DNA of 64,000 bases from Solimonas variicoloris DSM 15731 (GTDB lineage Bacteria > Pseudomonadota > Gammaproteobacteria > Nevskiales > Nevskiaceae), in NCBI RefSeq assembly GCF_000382285.1, contig NZ_KB907933.1:62001-126000 (forward strand). Reading direction: 5' to 3'. A program made the translations under genes and the position numbers. How positions within the stretch are numbered: position 1 is the stretch's first letter; each line of letters starts with the position of its first letter. This document shows positions 8,628 to 17,140 of the stretch, one piece after another. Under the pieces are notes generated by a model. That model did no database searches. It was given only the letters and a program-made list of their open reading frames with translations, and was not told the origin of the DNA.

Positions 8628-9803
8628 TCATGAGCGCGGCAGGCCGAGCATGCGCTCGGCGATGATGTTGCGTTGGATTTCGTTGGTGCCGGCGTAGATC
8701 GGCCCGGCCTGCGCGAACAGGAAGCCGTCGAGCCAGCCGTGGCCCGGCCCCTGCACGCCGGCATCCGGCGCGTCCGGCATCAGCTCGCCGAGCGGGCCGA
8801 GGATGCGCATCGCGGTCTCGTGCATCAGCAGGTCCAGCTCGGACCAGAAGATCTTGTTGGTGCTCGCCTCGGCGCCGATCTTGGCACCCTTGCCGAGCCG
8901 GCTGGCGGTGCGGTAGGTCGCCAGCGCGTAGGCCTCGGCGTCCATCCAGCTCTTGATGACGGCGTCGCGGATGCCCGGGTCGGCGTCGGCGCTGGCCTGG
9001 TTCTGCAGATACAGCTCGACGAGATGGCGCGCGGTCTGCTGGAAGCGCGCCGGCGAACGCAGCATCAGGCCGCGCTCGAAGCCGGCGGTGGCCATCGCCA
9101 CGTTCCAGCCGGCGCCTTCGTCGCCGAGGCGGTTGGCGACCGGCACGCGCACATCGTCGAAGAAGATCTCGGCGAAGCCCGGCAGGCCGTTGAGCTGCTT
9201 GATCGGCCGGATGGTGATGCCCGGCAGGTTCAGCGGCAGCAGGATGAAAGTCAGCCCGTGATGCCGGCTCGATTCCGGATCGGTGCGGAACATGCCGAAC
9301 AGCCAGTCGGCCCAGACCGCACGCGTCGACCAGATCTTCTGGCCGTTGATGACGTACTCGTCGCCGTCGCGGATCGCCTTGCTGCGGATCGCCGCCATGT
9401 CGGAACCGGCGCCCGGCTCGGACCAGCCCTGCGCCCAGACGTCCTGGCCGGACGCCATGCGCGGCAGGAAGCGCGCCTTCTGCTCCGGCGTGCCGTATTC
9501 GATCAGCGTCGGCGCGAGCAGGAACACGCCGTTCTGGTTGACGCGCAGCGGCGCGCCGGCGGCCCAGTATTCCTCTTCGAAGATCAGCCACTCGATCAGG
9601 TCGCAGCCGCGGCCGCCGTACGCCGCCGGCCAGGTCACCGCGCTCCAGCGGCCCTCGAACAGCCGCGCCTCCCACTGGCGGTGCGCCTCGAAACCCTCGG
9701 CGGTATCGAAGCTCGGCAGCGTCTGCTTCGGCACGTGCGCGGCCAGCCAGTCGCGAATCTCCTGGCGGAACTGCTTCTGTCGTTCGGTGTATTGCAGTCT
9801 CAT
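8628..9803 (-). CDS. Acyl-CoA dehydrogenase, beta-type subunit (FadE31-like)
   Basis: A 391-residue acyl-CoA dehydrogenase with the full set of C-terminal family motifs: WAQGWSEPGAGSD, GQKIWSTRA, and YAGTNEIQRNIIAERMLGLP near the C-terminus. It precedes the shorter subunit gene at 7445-8500 in the same transcript. Paired long/short dehydrogenases in steroid clusters form heterotetramers in which each chain supplies part of the FAD site, and these two genes fit that layout. The 127-bp spacing to the partner is larger than elsewhere in the run but contains no obvious gene or terminator. Substrate is inferred from context only: a methyl-hydrindane-derived CoA ester. Confidence 0.84.
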   Translation of the reverse strand: MRLQYTERQKQFRQEIRDWLAAHVPKQTLPSFDTAEGFEAHRQWEARLFEGRWSAVTWPAAYGGRGCDLIEWLIFEEEYWAAGAPLRVNQNGVFLLAPTLIEYGTPEQKARFLPRMASGQDVWAQGWSEPGAGSDMAAIRSKAIRDGDEYVINGQKIWSTRAVWADWLFGMFRTDPESSRHHGLTFILLPLNLPGITIRPIKQLNGLPGFAEIFFDDVRVPVANRLGDEGAGWNVAMATAGFERGLMLRSPARFQQTARHLVELYLQNQASADADPGIRDAVIKSWMDAEAYALATYRTASRLGKGAKIGAEASTNKIFWSELDLLMHETAMRILGPLGELMPDAPDAGVQGPGHGWLDGFLFAQAGPIYAGTNEIQRNIIAERMLGLPRS

Positions 9804-9889
9804 GGATTACTCGTGCGTGCGCCGCCGCAGCGGCGCCGGCCGTGCGCGACGGGGCGTTCGCCCGGCGCCGCGCAAGGCCGGTTCTGGAT

Positions 9890-10654
9890 TCATGGCTTGG
9901 CAGCGAACTGGGCTTCGCGCTTCTCGACGAAGGCGCGGCGCGTTTCCGCCGAGTCCTTCTCGCTGTAGGCCTGCAGCGTGAAGCCCTGCTCCCAGCGGTA
10001 CTTGTCTTCGAGGTTGCCGTCCTCGATGCCGTTCAGCGATTCCTTGGCGAGGCGGATCATCGCCGTCGACTTGGCGGCGATCGAACGCGCGATCGCCAGC
10101 GCCGCGTCGCGCAGCTCGCTGCGCGGCACGACGCGCTCGACGGCGCCGAGCCGGTGCGCTTCGGCGGCCGTGATCGGCTCGCCGGTGAAATACATCATGC
10201 GCACCTTCTGCACCGGGAACAGGCGCTGCAGGTGCGCGCCGCCGCCCATCGCGCCGCGGTCGACTTCCGGCACGCCGAAGGTGGCGTCCTCGGCGGCGAC
10301 GACGATGTCGGCGGCGCCGGTCAGGCCGATGCCGCCGCCGAGCACGAAGCCGTGCACGGCGGCGATCACCGGCAACGGATTGCGGTGCACGGCGCGGAAC
10401 GAGCGGTAGTTGCCGGCGTTGACCGAGACGATGCGCTCGGGATGCTTGTCGAGCTCTTTGATGTCGACGCCGGCGCAGAAGCCGCGGCCTTCGGCGCGCA
10501 GCACGATGACGCGCGCCGCCGGATCGCGGCCGAGGCGCTCGATCTCGTCGGCGAGCGCGTGCCAGCCGGCGTCGTCGAGCGCGTTGACCGGCGGGCGGTT
10601 GATGACGAGTTCGGCGATGCCGTCTTCGATCGTGGTCTGGAATCCGTGGTTCAT
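9890..10654 (-). CDS. echA20: EchA20-type crotonase, steroid ring D hydrolase
   Basis: A 254-residue crotonase-fold enzyme. In Mycobacterium and Rhodococcus EchA20 hydrolyses ring D of the HIEC-CoA intermediate to give COCHEA-CoA, the substrate of IpdAB. The oxyanion-hole segments are visible at RAEGRGFCAGVDIKE and HGFVLGGGIGLTG. RAEGRGF-AGVDIKE, a PEVERGA-like segment and the C-terminal RMEQGFT-like segment match my recollection of EchA20 and differ from generic enoyl-CoA hydratases. ipdC lies immediately upstream in the transcript, and ipdAB are in the same run, consistent with the conserved echA20-ipdA-ipdB-ipdC neighbourhood. Confidence 0.86.
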   Translation of the reverse strand: MNHGFQTTIEDGIAELVINRPPVNALDDAGWHALADEIERLGRDPAARVIVLRAEGRGFCAGVDIKELDKHPERIVSVNAGNYRSFRAVHRNPLPVIAAVHGFVLGGGIGLTGAADIVVAAEDATFGVPEVDRGAMGGGAHLQRLFPVQKVRMMYFTGEPITAAEAHRLGAVERVVPRSELRDAALAIARSIAAKSTAMIRLAKESLNGIEDGNLEDKYRWEQGFTLQAYSEKDSAETRRAFVEKREAQFAAKP

Positions 10655-10702
10655 ATGGTTTCTCTGGTGGCGGCCTCGGCGCTGCGCGCCGCGCTCTGCC
10701 TA

Positions 10703-10740
10703 GCCCTCTCTCTCAAGCGGGAGAGGGGCTGGGGGAGAGG
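10703..10740. repeat. CCCTCTC...GAGAGGG intergenic hairpin repeat invading the ipdC 3' end
   Basis: The sequence CCCTCTCTCTCAAGCGGGAG and following GAGGGG form a hairpin typical of dispersed proteobacterial intergenic repeats. The ipdC stop codon (10713-10715) lies inside it, so the last residues of IpdC (SPSPSPA) are encoded by the repeat. A related hairpin is near 6209-6244. Confidence 0.6.
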
Positions 10741-11795
10741 GTGCCGAGCGCCGCGAGGCGTTGCTCGGCTTCGGCGACGATCGATGCGATCAGCTCGGCG
10801 ACCGGCGGCAGGCTGTCGATGACGGCGGCGACCTGGCCGCTCGGCAGCACGCCCTCGTCGGGACGGCCCTCGACCATCGCGCGCTGGATCAGCACCGGCG
10901 CGTTCGCGGCCATCATCGTTTGAATGGCGGAGTCGCCTTCGCGCAGCGCGCCGACGAAGGTCCTGGCCATGTGCGCGACCGACATGCCGGTGTGCGCGCG
11001 CCAGTGCCAGGCGCTGGCCAGCGCCACGAACAGGCGATGCAGCAGGCCGCCGCTTTCGAGGCGCAGCAGGAAGGGGTTGTCGATCATGCGCTGCGGCATG
11101 CCGTCGACGGCGGTCGAGGCGCGGATCCGCGCCGGATCGTGGACGGCGACGTACTTCGCCAGCGTCTCGCGCGGCACCGGCGATTCGGCCGTCATCAGAA
11201 AGCGCGTGCCCATGGCGATGCCGGCGGCGCCGAAGGCCAGCGCGCCGGCGAGACCGCGGCCGCTGTGGAAGCCGCCGGCGGCGACGACCGGCACCTGCAC
11301 CGCGTCGAGCACCTGCGGCAGCAACAGCGTGGTCGGCACCGAACCGGTGTGACCGCCGCCCTCGCCGCCCTGCACGGTGATGATGTCGGCGCCGAGCTCG
11401 ATCGCCTTGACCGCGTGCTTGAGCGCGCCGACGGTCGGCATGCACAGCACGCCGGCGTCCTTGAAGCGTTGGATCGTCTTCGCATCGGGACCGCGGCCGT
11501 ACGACACCGCGCGCACGCGGTCGGCGTTCTCGAGCACCAGCTCGATGACCTCGCGCGCGTTCGGCTGGAACATGTGGAAGTTGACGCCGAACGGGCCGGT
11601 GGTCGCCGCGCGCACCGCGGCGATTTCGTCGCGCAGCGTCGCGGTCGACATCGTCGCCGCGGCGAGAAAGCCGAAGCCGCCGGCGTTGGTGGTCGCCGTG
11701 ACCAGCCGGCTGGTCGCGACCCAGCCCATCGCCGTCTGCACGATCGGATGGCGGCAGCCGAGCAGTTCGGTCAGCGGCGTCTGCAGAGCGCTCAT
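10713..11795 (-). CDS. ipdC: IpdC, nitronate-monooxygenase-like flavin reductase
   Basis: A 360-residue FMN-binding TIM-barrel protein of the 2-nitropropane dioxygenase family. IpdC is required in Mycobacterium and Rhodococcus for conversion of 5-OH-HIC-CoA toward HIEC-CoA before ring D hydrolysis. Characteristic segments are TELLGCRHPIVQTAMGWVA at the N-terminus, VQGGEGGGHTG for flavin phosphate binding, and VAAGGFHSGRGLAGAL. Its ATG (11795) overlaps the stop of the preceding enoyl-CoA hydratase gene as ATGA, implying translational coupling. The C-terminus runs into a hairpin repeat that supplies the last few residues, a likely recent and harmless alteration. Confidence 0.88.
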   Translation of the reverse strand: MSALQTPLTELLGCRHPIVQTAMGWVATSRLVTATTNAGGFGFLAAATMSTATLRDEIAAVRAATTGPFGVNFHMFQPNAREVIELVLENADRVRAVSYGRGPDAKTIQRFKDAGVLCMPTVGALKHAVKAIELGADIITVQGGEGGGHTGSVPTTLLLPQVLDAVQVPVVAAGGFHSGRGLAGALAFGAAGIAMGTRFLMTAESPVPRETLAKYVAVHDPARIRASTAVDGMPQRMIDNPFLLRLESGGLLHRLFVALASAWHWRAHTGMSVAHMARTFVGALREGDSAIQTMMAANAPVLIQRAMVEGRPDEGVLPSGQVAAVIDSLPPVAELIASIVAEAEQRLAALGTLSPSPSPA

Positions 11796-12679
11796 CGGGA
11801 ACCGTCCTTGGCGTCGGCGGCTTTGTTGGCGGCGGCCATCGCCTTGGCGTCGAGGCCGGCGAGGTTGTTGCCGGTGACGAGCTGGTTGTGCGCGTGCGCG
11901 AAGTGGTGCCAGCCGAAGGCGGCGTCCATCGCCGTGCGCTTGCCGCGCAGATCCTCGATGTGATTGATCGACTGCTTGGCCAGCGCCAGCGCCAGACGCG
12001 GCTGCGCGGCAAGCTTCGCGGCCATCGCGCGCACCTCGGCGGCCAGCGCCGCGCGCGTCGTCACGCGGTTGACCATGCCCATCTGCTGCGCGCGCGCCGC
12101 GTCCATGCGCTCGCCGAGGAACAGGAATTCCTTGGCGATGCGCGGATGCAGCTCGAAGGCGTGCGCGAAGTATTCGACGCCCGGAATGCCCATCTGCAGC
12201 ACCGGGTCCTGAAAGTACGCGTCGTCGCTGGCGACGATCAGGTCGCAGACCCAGGCCAGCATCAGGCCGCCGGCGATGCAGGCGCCCTGCACCTGCGCGA
12301 TGGTCGGCTTCGGAACATCGCGCCAGCGGCGGCACATGCCGAGGTAGACCTCCTGCTCGCGCACCAGCTGCGCTTCGGCGCCGGGCTTGCCGACGTGGTC
12401 GTACCACAGGTGCTCGCGCTCGAAGGTTTCGTGCGCGTCGCGCTCCGGCGTGCCGATGTCGTGGCCGGCCGAGAAATTCTTTCCGGCGCCGGCCAGCACG
12501 ATGACCTTGACCGCGTCGTCGTCGACGGCGCGGCGGAACGACGCGTCGAGCGCGTAGGTCATCTTCGAGTTCTGCGCGTTGTGATAGCGCGGCCGGTTCA
12601 TCGTGATGGTGGCGATGCCGTCCTGCACCTCGTACAGCACGACCGGCTCGCTGGCGGCTTGCGGATTCATGGCCGTCAT
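11792..12679 (-). CDS. Enoyl-CoA hydratase/isomerase family protein
   Basis: A 295-residue crotonase-fold enzyme with oxyanion-hole segments GAGKNFSAGHDIG and VQGACIAGGLMLAW. The usual hydratase Glu pair is not obvious by eye: the second region reads DPVLQMGIPGVEYF. It is longer at the C-terminus than EchA20 by about 40 residues, with an Ala/Asp/Lys-rich tail. In a steroid operon it is a candidate for hydration of the Delta6 or side-chain enoyl-CoA made by the dehydrogenases; an EchA13-like assignment is possible but uncertain. It starts 3 nt after the Ltp thiolase stop and its own stop overlaps the ipdC start, so it sits in a tightly coupled translational chain. An alternative ATG lies three codons downstream. 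Confidence 0.75.
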   Translation of the reverse strand: MTAMNPQAASEPVVLYEVQDGIATITMNRPRYHNAQNSKMTYALDASFRRAVDDDAVKVIVLAGAGKNFSAGHDIGTPERDAHETFEREHLWYDHVGKPGAEAQLVREQEVYLGMCRRWRDVPKPTIAQVQGACIAGGLMLAWVCDLIVASDDAYFQDPVLQMGIPGVEYFAHAFELHPRIAKEFLFLGERMDAARAQQMGMVNRVTTRAALAAEVRAMAAKLAAQPRLALALAKQSINHIEDLRGKRTAMDAAFGWHHFAHAHNQLVTGNNLAGLDAKAMAAANKAADAKDGSR

Positions 12680-12682
12680 CGT

Positions 12683-13864
12683 TCAGCGCTTGACGATGAC
12701 CGACGAGCCGTGGCCGAACAGGCCCTGGTTCGCGGTGATGCCGACGCGCGCGTTGTCGACCTGGCGCGCGCCGGCCTGGCCGCGCAGCTGCCAGGTCAGC
12801 TCGCAGACCTGGGCGAGCGCCTGCGCCGGCACCGCCTCGCCGAAACAGGCGAGCCCGCCGGACGGATTGACCGGCACGCGGCCGCCGATCGTCGTCGCGC
12901 CCTCGCGCACCAGCCGCGCCGCATCGCCGCGCGCGCACAGCTGCAGGTCCTCGATCCAGTCGAGTTCGAGCGCGGTCGACAGGTCGTAGACCTCGGCGAC
13001 GCTGACATCGGCCGGATCGACGCCGGCCTCCTCATAGGCCTTCGCCGGCAGCGCGGCGCGGAAGCTCTGCGCCTTTGCAGCGATCGCCGAGTCGGTGGCG
13101 ATGTCCGGCATCTCGACCAGCGCGGAAGCGAAGGTCGGCGTCACCGTCGACACCGCGGCGACGCGCGGCGCGTCGGCCTTGCCGATGCGGCGCGCGTAAT
13201 CGACGCTGGAGACGATGATCGCCGCGGCGCCGTCGGACACCGCGCAGACGTCCATCAGGCGCAGCGGATCGGCGAGCATCGCCGAGGCGGCGACGTCCTC
13301 GGCCGTGAATTTCTTGCGATAGCGCGCGTTCGGATTGGTGTAGCCGTGCGCGGCGTTCTTGACCTTGACCGCGGCGAAGTCGGCCAGCGTGTCGCCGTAC
13401 AGCGCCATGCGGCGGCGCGCATACAGCGCGAAGTAGGTCGGGTTGGTGATGCCGATGCGAAAGCGCACCCAGTCCGGGTCGTCCGGACGATCGCCCGGCG
13501 CCGGCTTGAGAAAGCCCTTCGGCGTGGTGTCGGCGCCGATCACGAGCGCGACTTCGCATTCGCCGGACAGGATCTTCGAGCGCGCGGCGGCCAGCGCCTG
13601 CGAGCCCGACGCGCAGGCCGCGTACGAGGTGTTGACCTGCGCGCCCTGCCAGCCGAGCGCCTGCGCGAAGGTCGCGCCGGCGACCTGGCCGGGATAGCCG
13701 TTGCGGATCGTCGCCGCGCCGGAGACGAACTGCACGTCGCGCCATTTCACGCCGGCATCGGCGAGCGCAGCGCGCGCGGCGACGACGCCGTATTCGACGA
13801 AGCTCTTGCCCCACTTGCCCCAGGGGTGCATGCCGACGCCGAGGATGGCGATGTCGCGGCTCAT
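12683..13864 (-). CDS. Ltp/SCP-x-type thiolase-like lipid-transfer protein
   Basis: A 393-residue thiolase-superfamily protein of the sterol-carrier-protein-x/Ltp branch. Cys84 in YAACASGSQAL occupies the nucleophile position. The C-terminal segment NQGLFGHGSS replaces the second-cysteine motif of ordinary thiolases, as in SCP-x and Ltp proteins. Such proteins pair with DUF35 partners to cleave C-C bonds of steroid side chains, as thiolases or retro-aldolases (Ltp2-ChsH2 being the studied example). The start at 13864 overlaps the stop of the DUF35 gene as ATGA, strongly suggesting a stoichiometric complex. Upstream in-frame codons lie within the DUF35 gene and are rejected. Whether it acts on a side chain or a ring remnant is unresolved. 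Confidence 0.8.
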   Translation of the reverse strand: MSRDIAILGVGMHPWGKWGKSFVEYGVVAARAALADAGVKWRDVQFVSGAATIRNGYPGQVAGATFAQALGWQGAQVNTSYAACASGSQALAAARSKILSGECEVALVIGADTTPKGFLKPAPGDRPDDPDWVRFRIGITNPTYFALYARRRMALYGDTLADFAAVKVKNAAHGYTNPNARYRKKFTAEDVAASAMLADPLRLMDVCAVSDGAAAIIVSSVDYARRIGKADAPRVAAVSTVTPTFASALVEMPDIATDSAIAAKAQSFRAALPAKAYEEAGVDPADVSVAEVYDLSTALELDWIEDLQLCARGDAARLVREGATTIGGRVPVNPSGGLACFGEAVPAQALAQVCELTWQLRGQAGARQVDNARVGITANQGLFGHGSSVIVKR

Positions 13865-14310
13865 GCCATGGCTCCGGCCGGCGCCCACTTCCAGGTCAGC
13901 TTGCCGTCGGCGAGCGCTTCGAGCTTCAGCGCCATCGTCATGCCGACCTTCAGTTGTTCGACGCCGACGCCGTCGACGACCGGGCCGAGCACGATCATCT
14001 GCTCGGCCGCCAGTTCGACGGCGGCGATCGCGAACGGCCGGTACGCTTCCTTGTCGACCTGCGCGAACGGCTCCGGCGGCTGGTACGCGGCATTGGTGTA
14101 CGACCACAGCGTGCCGGTGCGCGACAGCGGCACCTCGTCGAAGGCCTCGCCGTCGCAATCCGGATGGCGGCAGTAGCCGCTCTTCAGCTTCGGAAAATAG
14201 ACCGTGCCGCAGCGCGCGCAGCGGTTGCCGAGCAGCTGCGGCCGCTCGGCATCGAGCGTGAACCAGCCGTCGAGCACGGGCATGGGCGCCGCGACGGCGG
14301 GCGCGTTCAT
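13861..14310 (-). CDS. DUF35 OB-fold/zinc-ribbon partner of the Ltp thiolase
   Basis: A 149-residue DUF35 protein. A rubredoxin-like zinc ribbon is formed by Cys31, Cys34, Cys47 and Cys52 (CARC then CRHPDC). It is followed by an OB-fold with GTLWSYTN and a PFAIAAVEL strand that in ChsH2 contributes to acyl-CoA binding. DUF35 proteins are obligate partners of Ltp thiolases/aldolases in steroid catabolism. The gene overlaps ipdB at its start and the Ltp gene at its end, both as ATGA, so ipdB, this gene and the Ltp gene are translationally linked. No hydratase (MaoC) domain is fused here, unlike ChsH2. Confidence 0.83.
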   Translation of the reverse strand: MNAPAVAAPMPVLDGWFTLDAERPQLLGNRCARCGTVYFPKLKSGYCRHPDCDGEAFDEVPLSRTGTLWSYTNAAYQPPEPFAQVDKEAYRPFAIAAVELAAEQMIVLGPVVDGVGVEQLKVGMTMALKLEALADGKLTWKWAPAGAMA

Positions 14311-15143
14311 GCTGCCGCCCTCACCGCCGGCGGATTGCCCTTGACCACCGTCGCGCGCAGGTTGTGCGGATCGAGGCGGCGGATGATCGCCAGCTGCTCG
14401 GCGCTCGGCAGCGGCGTCTCGCGCAGATCGTCGGCGCGCGCCAGCGCGAAGCCGGTCGCCGCCTGCACCTGCTCGAAGCTCACGCCGGGATGCAGCGAGC
14501 GCACGCGAAGGCCCTGGCCGGCCCATTTGTCCGGGCCACCGAAGTCCATCACGCACAGATCGGTGACGATCAGGCGCAGATCGACATAGTCGTGCTTCAT
14601 GCCCGGCGCCCAGCGCTCGGCGCGGTAGCCGACGCCGGACACCATGTCGACCTCGCCGGCCACGAAGACGCGCGGGCCGTGGTTGGGCACGAACATCGAG
14701 TTCAGGTGGTTGATGCTGTTGCCCGGCAGGCCGCGCACGCCGAGGATCGCCGACTTCGGCTTCTCGTAGCTGCCGCCGACCACCGACAGATTGGTCTGGC
14801 CCCAGCGATCGATCTGCGTCGGGCCGATCATCGCGTGGCGGCGGCCGCCCCAGACGCATTCGAAGACGCGGTCGAAGGACATGTAGCCGGAATACTTCGG
14901 CACGTAGTCGCCGCGCGGGCCGAGCGGAATCGGCTCCTCGACCAGGAAGGTCTCGGAGTCCGTCATCAGCAGCTCCGGCGAGTGCGTGAGCTTGGCGAGC
15001 GAGGCGCCGAGGCGCGGCACGATGCCGATGCCGGAGGCGAGCAGCTCGCCGTTGTCGCGCCAGGCTTCGCTGGCGGCCACGATCATCAGCTCGGCAAGCG
15101 TCGCGGCTTCGGCGGGGGTTTCGACCGTCGTCATCTGGTTCAT
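14307..15143 (-). CDS. ipdB: IpdB, beta subunit of COCHEA-CoA (steroid ring C) hydrolase
   Basis: A 278-residue protein of the CoA-transferase beta family. With IpdA it forms a heterotetramer that hydrolytically opens ring C of COCHEA-CoA, the last ring of the steroid nucleus, to give MOODA-CoA; no CoA transfer is involved. Family similarity is visible in ASGIGIVPRLGASLAKL, GPTQIDRWGQTNLS and VRGLPGNSINH. It is 4 nt downstream of ipdA and overlaps the DUF35 gene by ATGA at its end. In Mycobacterium ipdA-ipdB are followed by ipdC; here a DUF35-Ltp-hydratase block is inserted before ipdC. Confidence 0.88.
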   Translation of the reverse strand: MNQMTTVETPAEAATLAELMIVAASEAWRDNGELLASGIGIVPRLGASLAKLTHSPELLMTDSETFLVEEPIPLGPRGDYVPKYSGYMSFDRVFECVWGGRRHAMIGPTQIDRWGQTNLSVVGGSYEKPKSAILGVRGLPGNSINHLNSMFVPNHGPRVFVAGEVDMVSGVGYRAERWAPGMKHDYVDLRLIVTDLCVMDFGGPDKWAGQGLRVRSLHPGVSFEQVQAATGFALARADDLRETPLPSAEQLAIIRRLDPHNLRATVVKGNPPAVRAAA

Positions 15144-15147
15144 GGCT

Positions 15148-16029
15148 TCAGAACACCGGAGTCTTGAGCTTGGCGAGGCGCTCGGCGCCGCCGGCCTTGG
15201 CGAGATACTCGGCCTCGCTGCAGGCGACGAATTCGGCGACGTACTGCTGCCAGCCGTTGTCGTCGGCAGCCGAGGCGTTGTAGCGCTTCAGGTGTTCGAG
15301 GTCCCAGCCGTAGTCGGGACCGCTGTAGGTCGGATGCGCGCCGAACGGCGCATGCACCACGCCGCTGACCAGATAGCGCTCGAAGAAATTCAGCTTCGCC
15401 GACGCCGCGTCGAGCGCGAAGCGGTCGACCAGCGTCTCGGTGCTGACGTAGCAGCGCTCGGCGGCGCGCGCAAAGAGATGGTCGAACAGCGGATCGTTGG
15501 CGCGGTTCAGGGTGTTGCCGAGGCGGTCGGCCTCGTTGACGTGCAGCAGCGCCGCGTCGAGCCGCAGCGCCGGCATCGCCACGTAGACCTCGCCGTCGTC
15601 ATACGGCGAGCGCACGGTCTTCAGCTGCGGATTGCGCGCCAGCACGTCGCTCGCCAGGCCGCAGCGCGTCGGCAGGAACGACATGCGCATGCCGGCGGCG
15701 CGCAGGCCCCACTCGAACATGCCCTCGTCGAGCTCCATGACCTCGATCGCGCCGGCTTCGCGGGCCTTGCGGAAGTAGGGCTCGAGCGGGATCGCGTCCA
15801 TCGTCACGAAGCCGTAGACCAGCTTCTTCACCTTGCCGGCCGCGCACAGCATGCCGACTTCGGGGCCGCCGTAGGCGACGATCGTCAGATCCTTGAGGCC
15901 GGAGCGCAGGATCTCGCGCACCAGTGCCATCGGCTTGCGGCGCGGGCCCCAGCCGCCGATGCCGATCGTCATCCCGGAGCGCAGCTGGCCGACGACGTCG
16001 GCCGCGCTCATTTCCTTGTTCAAAGCCAT
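15148..16029 (-). CDS. ipdA: IpdA, alpha subunit of COCHEA-CoA (steroid ring C) hydrolase
   Basis: A 293-residue CoA-transferase alpha family protein, partner of IpdB. The N-terminal glycine-rich segment GIGGWGPRRKPMALVREI and the following TIVAYGGPEVGMLCAAGKV match what I recall of actinobacterial IpdA. Glu102 in the ELDEGM motif probably corresponds to the catalytic glutamate (Glu105) described for the mycobacterial enzyme; this alignment is by eye. IpdAB enzymes lack the usual transferase acyl-glutamate chemistry and are instead ring-opening hydrolases. The gene starts 14 nt after hsaC in the same transcript. Confidence 0.88.
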   Translation of the reverse strand: MALNKEMSAADVVGQLRSGMTIGIGGWGPRRKPMALVREILRSGLKDLTIVAYGGPEVGMLCAAGKVKKLVYGFVTMDAIPLEPYFRKAREAGAIEVMELDEGMFEWGLRAAGMRMSFLPTRCGLASDVLARNPQLKTVRSPYDDGEVYVAMPALRLDAALLHVNEADRLGNTLNRANDPLFDHLFARAAERCYVSTETLVDRFALDAASAKLNFFERYLVSGVVHAPFGAHPTYSGPDYGWDLEHLKRYNASAADDNGWQQYVAEFVACSEAEYLAKAGGAERLAKLKTPVF

Positions 16030-16043
16030 GGTGCGAATCGTCC

Positions 16044-16931
16044 TTAGCGGAAGCCGACCGAGAAGTCGTGGCCCCAGATCGAGACCTGCTGTGTCTGCGT
16101 GGTCTGCCAGACGCCGGGCTCGACGCTGATGCCGCCCCAGCCGTATTCGATCGCGAAATTGCCGGGCGTCATCATGTAGAACGAGGTCATGCGGTCGTTC
16201 TCGTGCTCGCCGAGCGTCGCCATCAGCTTGACGCCCTCGGCCTGCAGGCGGTCGTAGGCGCGGCCGACGTCGGTCAGCGCGTTGACCTCGACCATCACGT
16301 GCACGCAGCCGGAGGCGCTCGGCATCTCGGCGAGCGCGACGCTGTGGTGGCGGCCGGCGGCGGCGTGCAGGAAGTAGATGCGGATGTCCGGCGCGTCCGC
16401 CGCCGGCTTGAAGTTGAAGATGTCGGAAAGCCCGAAGCCGAGCGTGTCGCGGAACAGCGCCAGCGTCGGCTCGAACGGAATCGCCGGCAGCACGGTGTGG
16501 CCCATGCCCTGACGCCCGGTCTTGAAGCCCTGCACGCCGATCGGCGAGACGAACGGCGTCCAGCCGCCGGTGTAGCCGTAGACCAGCTCGTGGCGATTGC
16601 CGGCCGGATCATTGAACGTGGCGATCGCGCTCATCTTGCGCGCCGCCGCGTCCGCCGCGCTGCCGAGCGCGACGGCGACGCCGGCCTGCTGCAGCGCGGC
16701 GACGGTGGCGTCGAACGCGGCGCGGTCGGGGACTTCCCAGCCCGACGCCAGATAGCGGTCGGACGCGCCACGCACGGCGATGATGCGGAAGTCGCGGCCG
16801 TCCATCTTCAGGCCGACGCCGCCGTCGGCCGGCACCGATTGCATGCCGAGCATGCGCTCGCCGAAGGCCTGCCACTGCGAAGGATCCGTCGTCTCGGCGA
16901 CGATGTAGGCCAGCGCCTCGATATTGAGCAT
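16044..16931 (-). CDS. hsaC: HsaC-like extradiol dioxygenase (4,5-9,10-diseco forming)
   Basis: A 295-residue type I extradiol dioxygenase. HsaC/TesB cleaves ring A of the catechol 3,4-DHSA made by HsaAB. Two vicinal-oxygen-chelate domains are present, and the Fe(II) ligands fall at His145 (QGMGHTVL), His211 (CVHVMVEV) and Glu262 (FAIEYGW); the first coincides with the HsaC numbering. The segments SFYMMTPGNF and SIWGHDFSVG are typical of HsaC. The start at 16931 aligns with family N-termini (MLNIEALAY); an alternative ATG at 16946 adds five residues. It is the first gene of the minus-strand run, facing the kstD-like gene across a gap of about 200 bp with two candidate operators. hsaD is not adjacent. 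Confidence 0.9.
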   Translation of the reverse strand: MLNIEALAYIVAETTDPSQWQAFGERMLGMQSVPADGGVGLKMDGRDFRIIAVRGASDRYLASGWEVPDRAAFDATVAALQQAGVAVALGSAADAAARKMSAIATFNDPAGNRHELVYGYTGGWTPFVSPIGVQGFKTGRQGMGHTVLPAIPFEPTLALFRDTLGFGLSDIFNFKPAADAPDIRIYFLHAAAGRHHSVALAEMPSASGCVHVMVEVNALTDVGRAYDRLQAEGVKLMATLGEHENDRMTSFYMMTPGNFAIEYGWGGISVEPGVWQTTQTQQVSIWGHDFSVGFR

Positions 16932-17000
16932 GGGAGAGTCCGCCATCGTTCTTGTCGTGATGGCGGAAATTATCGAGAGCCGCCTGCGCAGGAGCTTCAC

Positions 17001-17074
17001 CCAATTAGACGAGTCAAACCCGCGTCGGCAAAGGCTCTTTTGCCGGGACGCGCGCTCATCCCATCGGACGAAGC
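17001..17074. promoter_or_regulatory. Candidate steroid-regulon operators, sites 2 and 3, in divergent promoter region
   Basis: The gap between hsaC (minus) and the FAD dehydrogenase gene (plus) holds two + strand copies of the motif: CCAATTAGACGAGTC at 17001-17015 and CCCATCGGACGAAGC at 17060-17074. Each lies about 67-70 nt from the nearer start codon, so each may serve one of the two divergent promoters. No convincing sigma-70 boxes were identified. Found by eye only. Confidence 0.4.
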
Positions 17075-17140
17075 TCGGCGCCGCGCGATCGAAATAATGC
17101 GAACGTCCCGCGCCGCGCGCGCCTGCATCGTTCCTCGTCC

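Noticed and set aside
11888-14176. 762-codon plus-strand frame opposite the hydratase, Ltp and DUF35 genes
   Set aside because: Antisense shadow without domains; the minus-strand genes are coupled and motif-complete.
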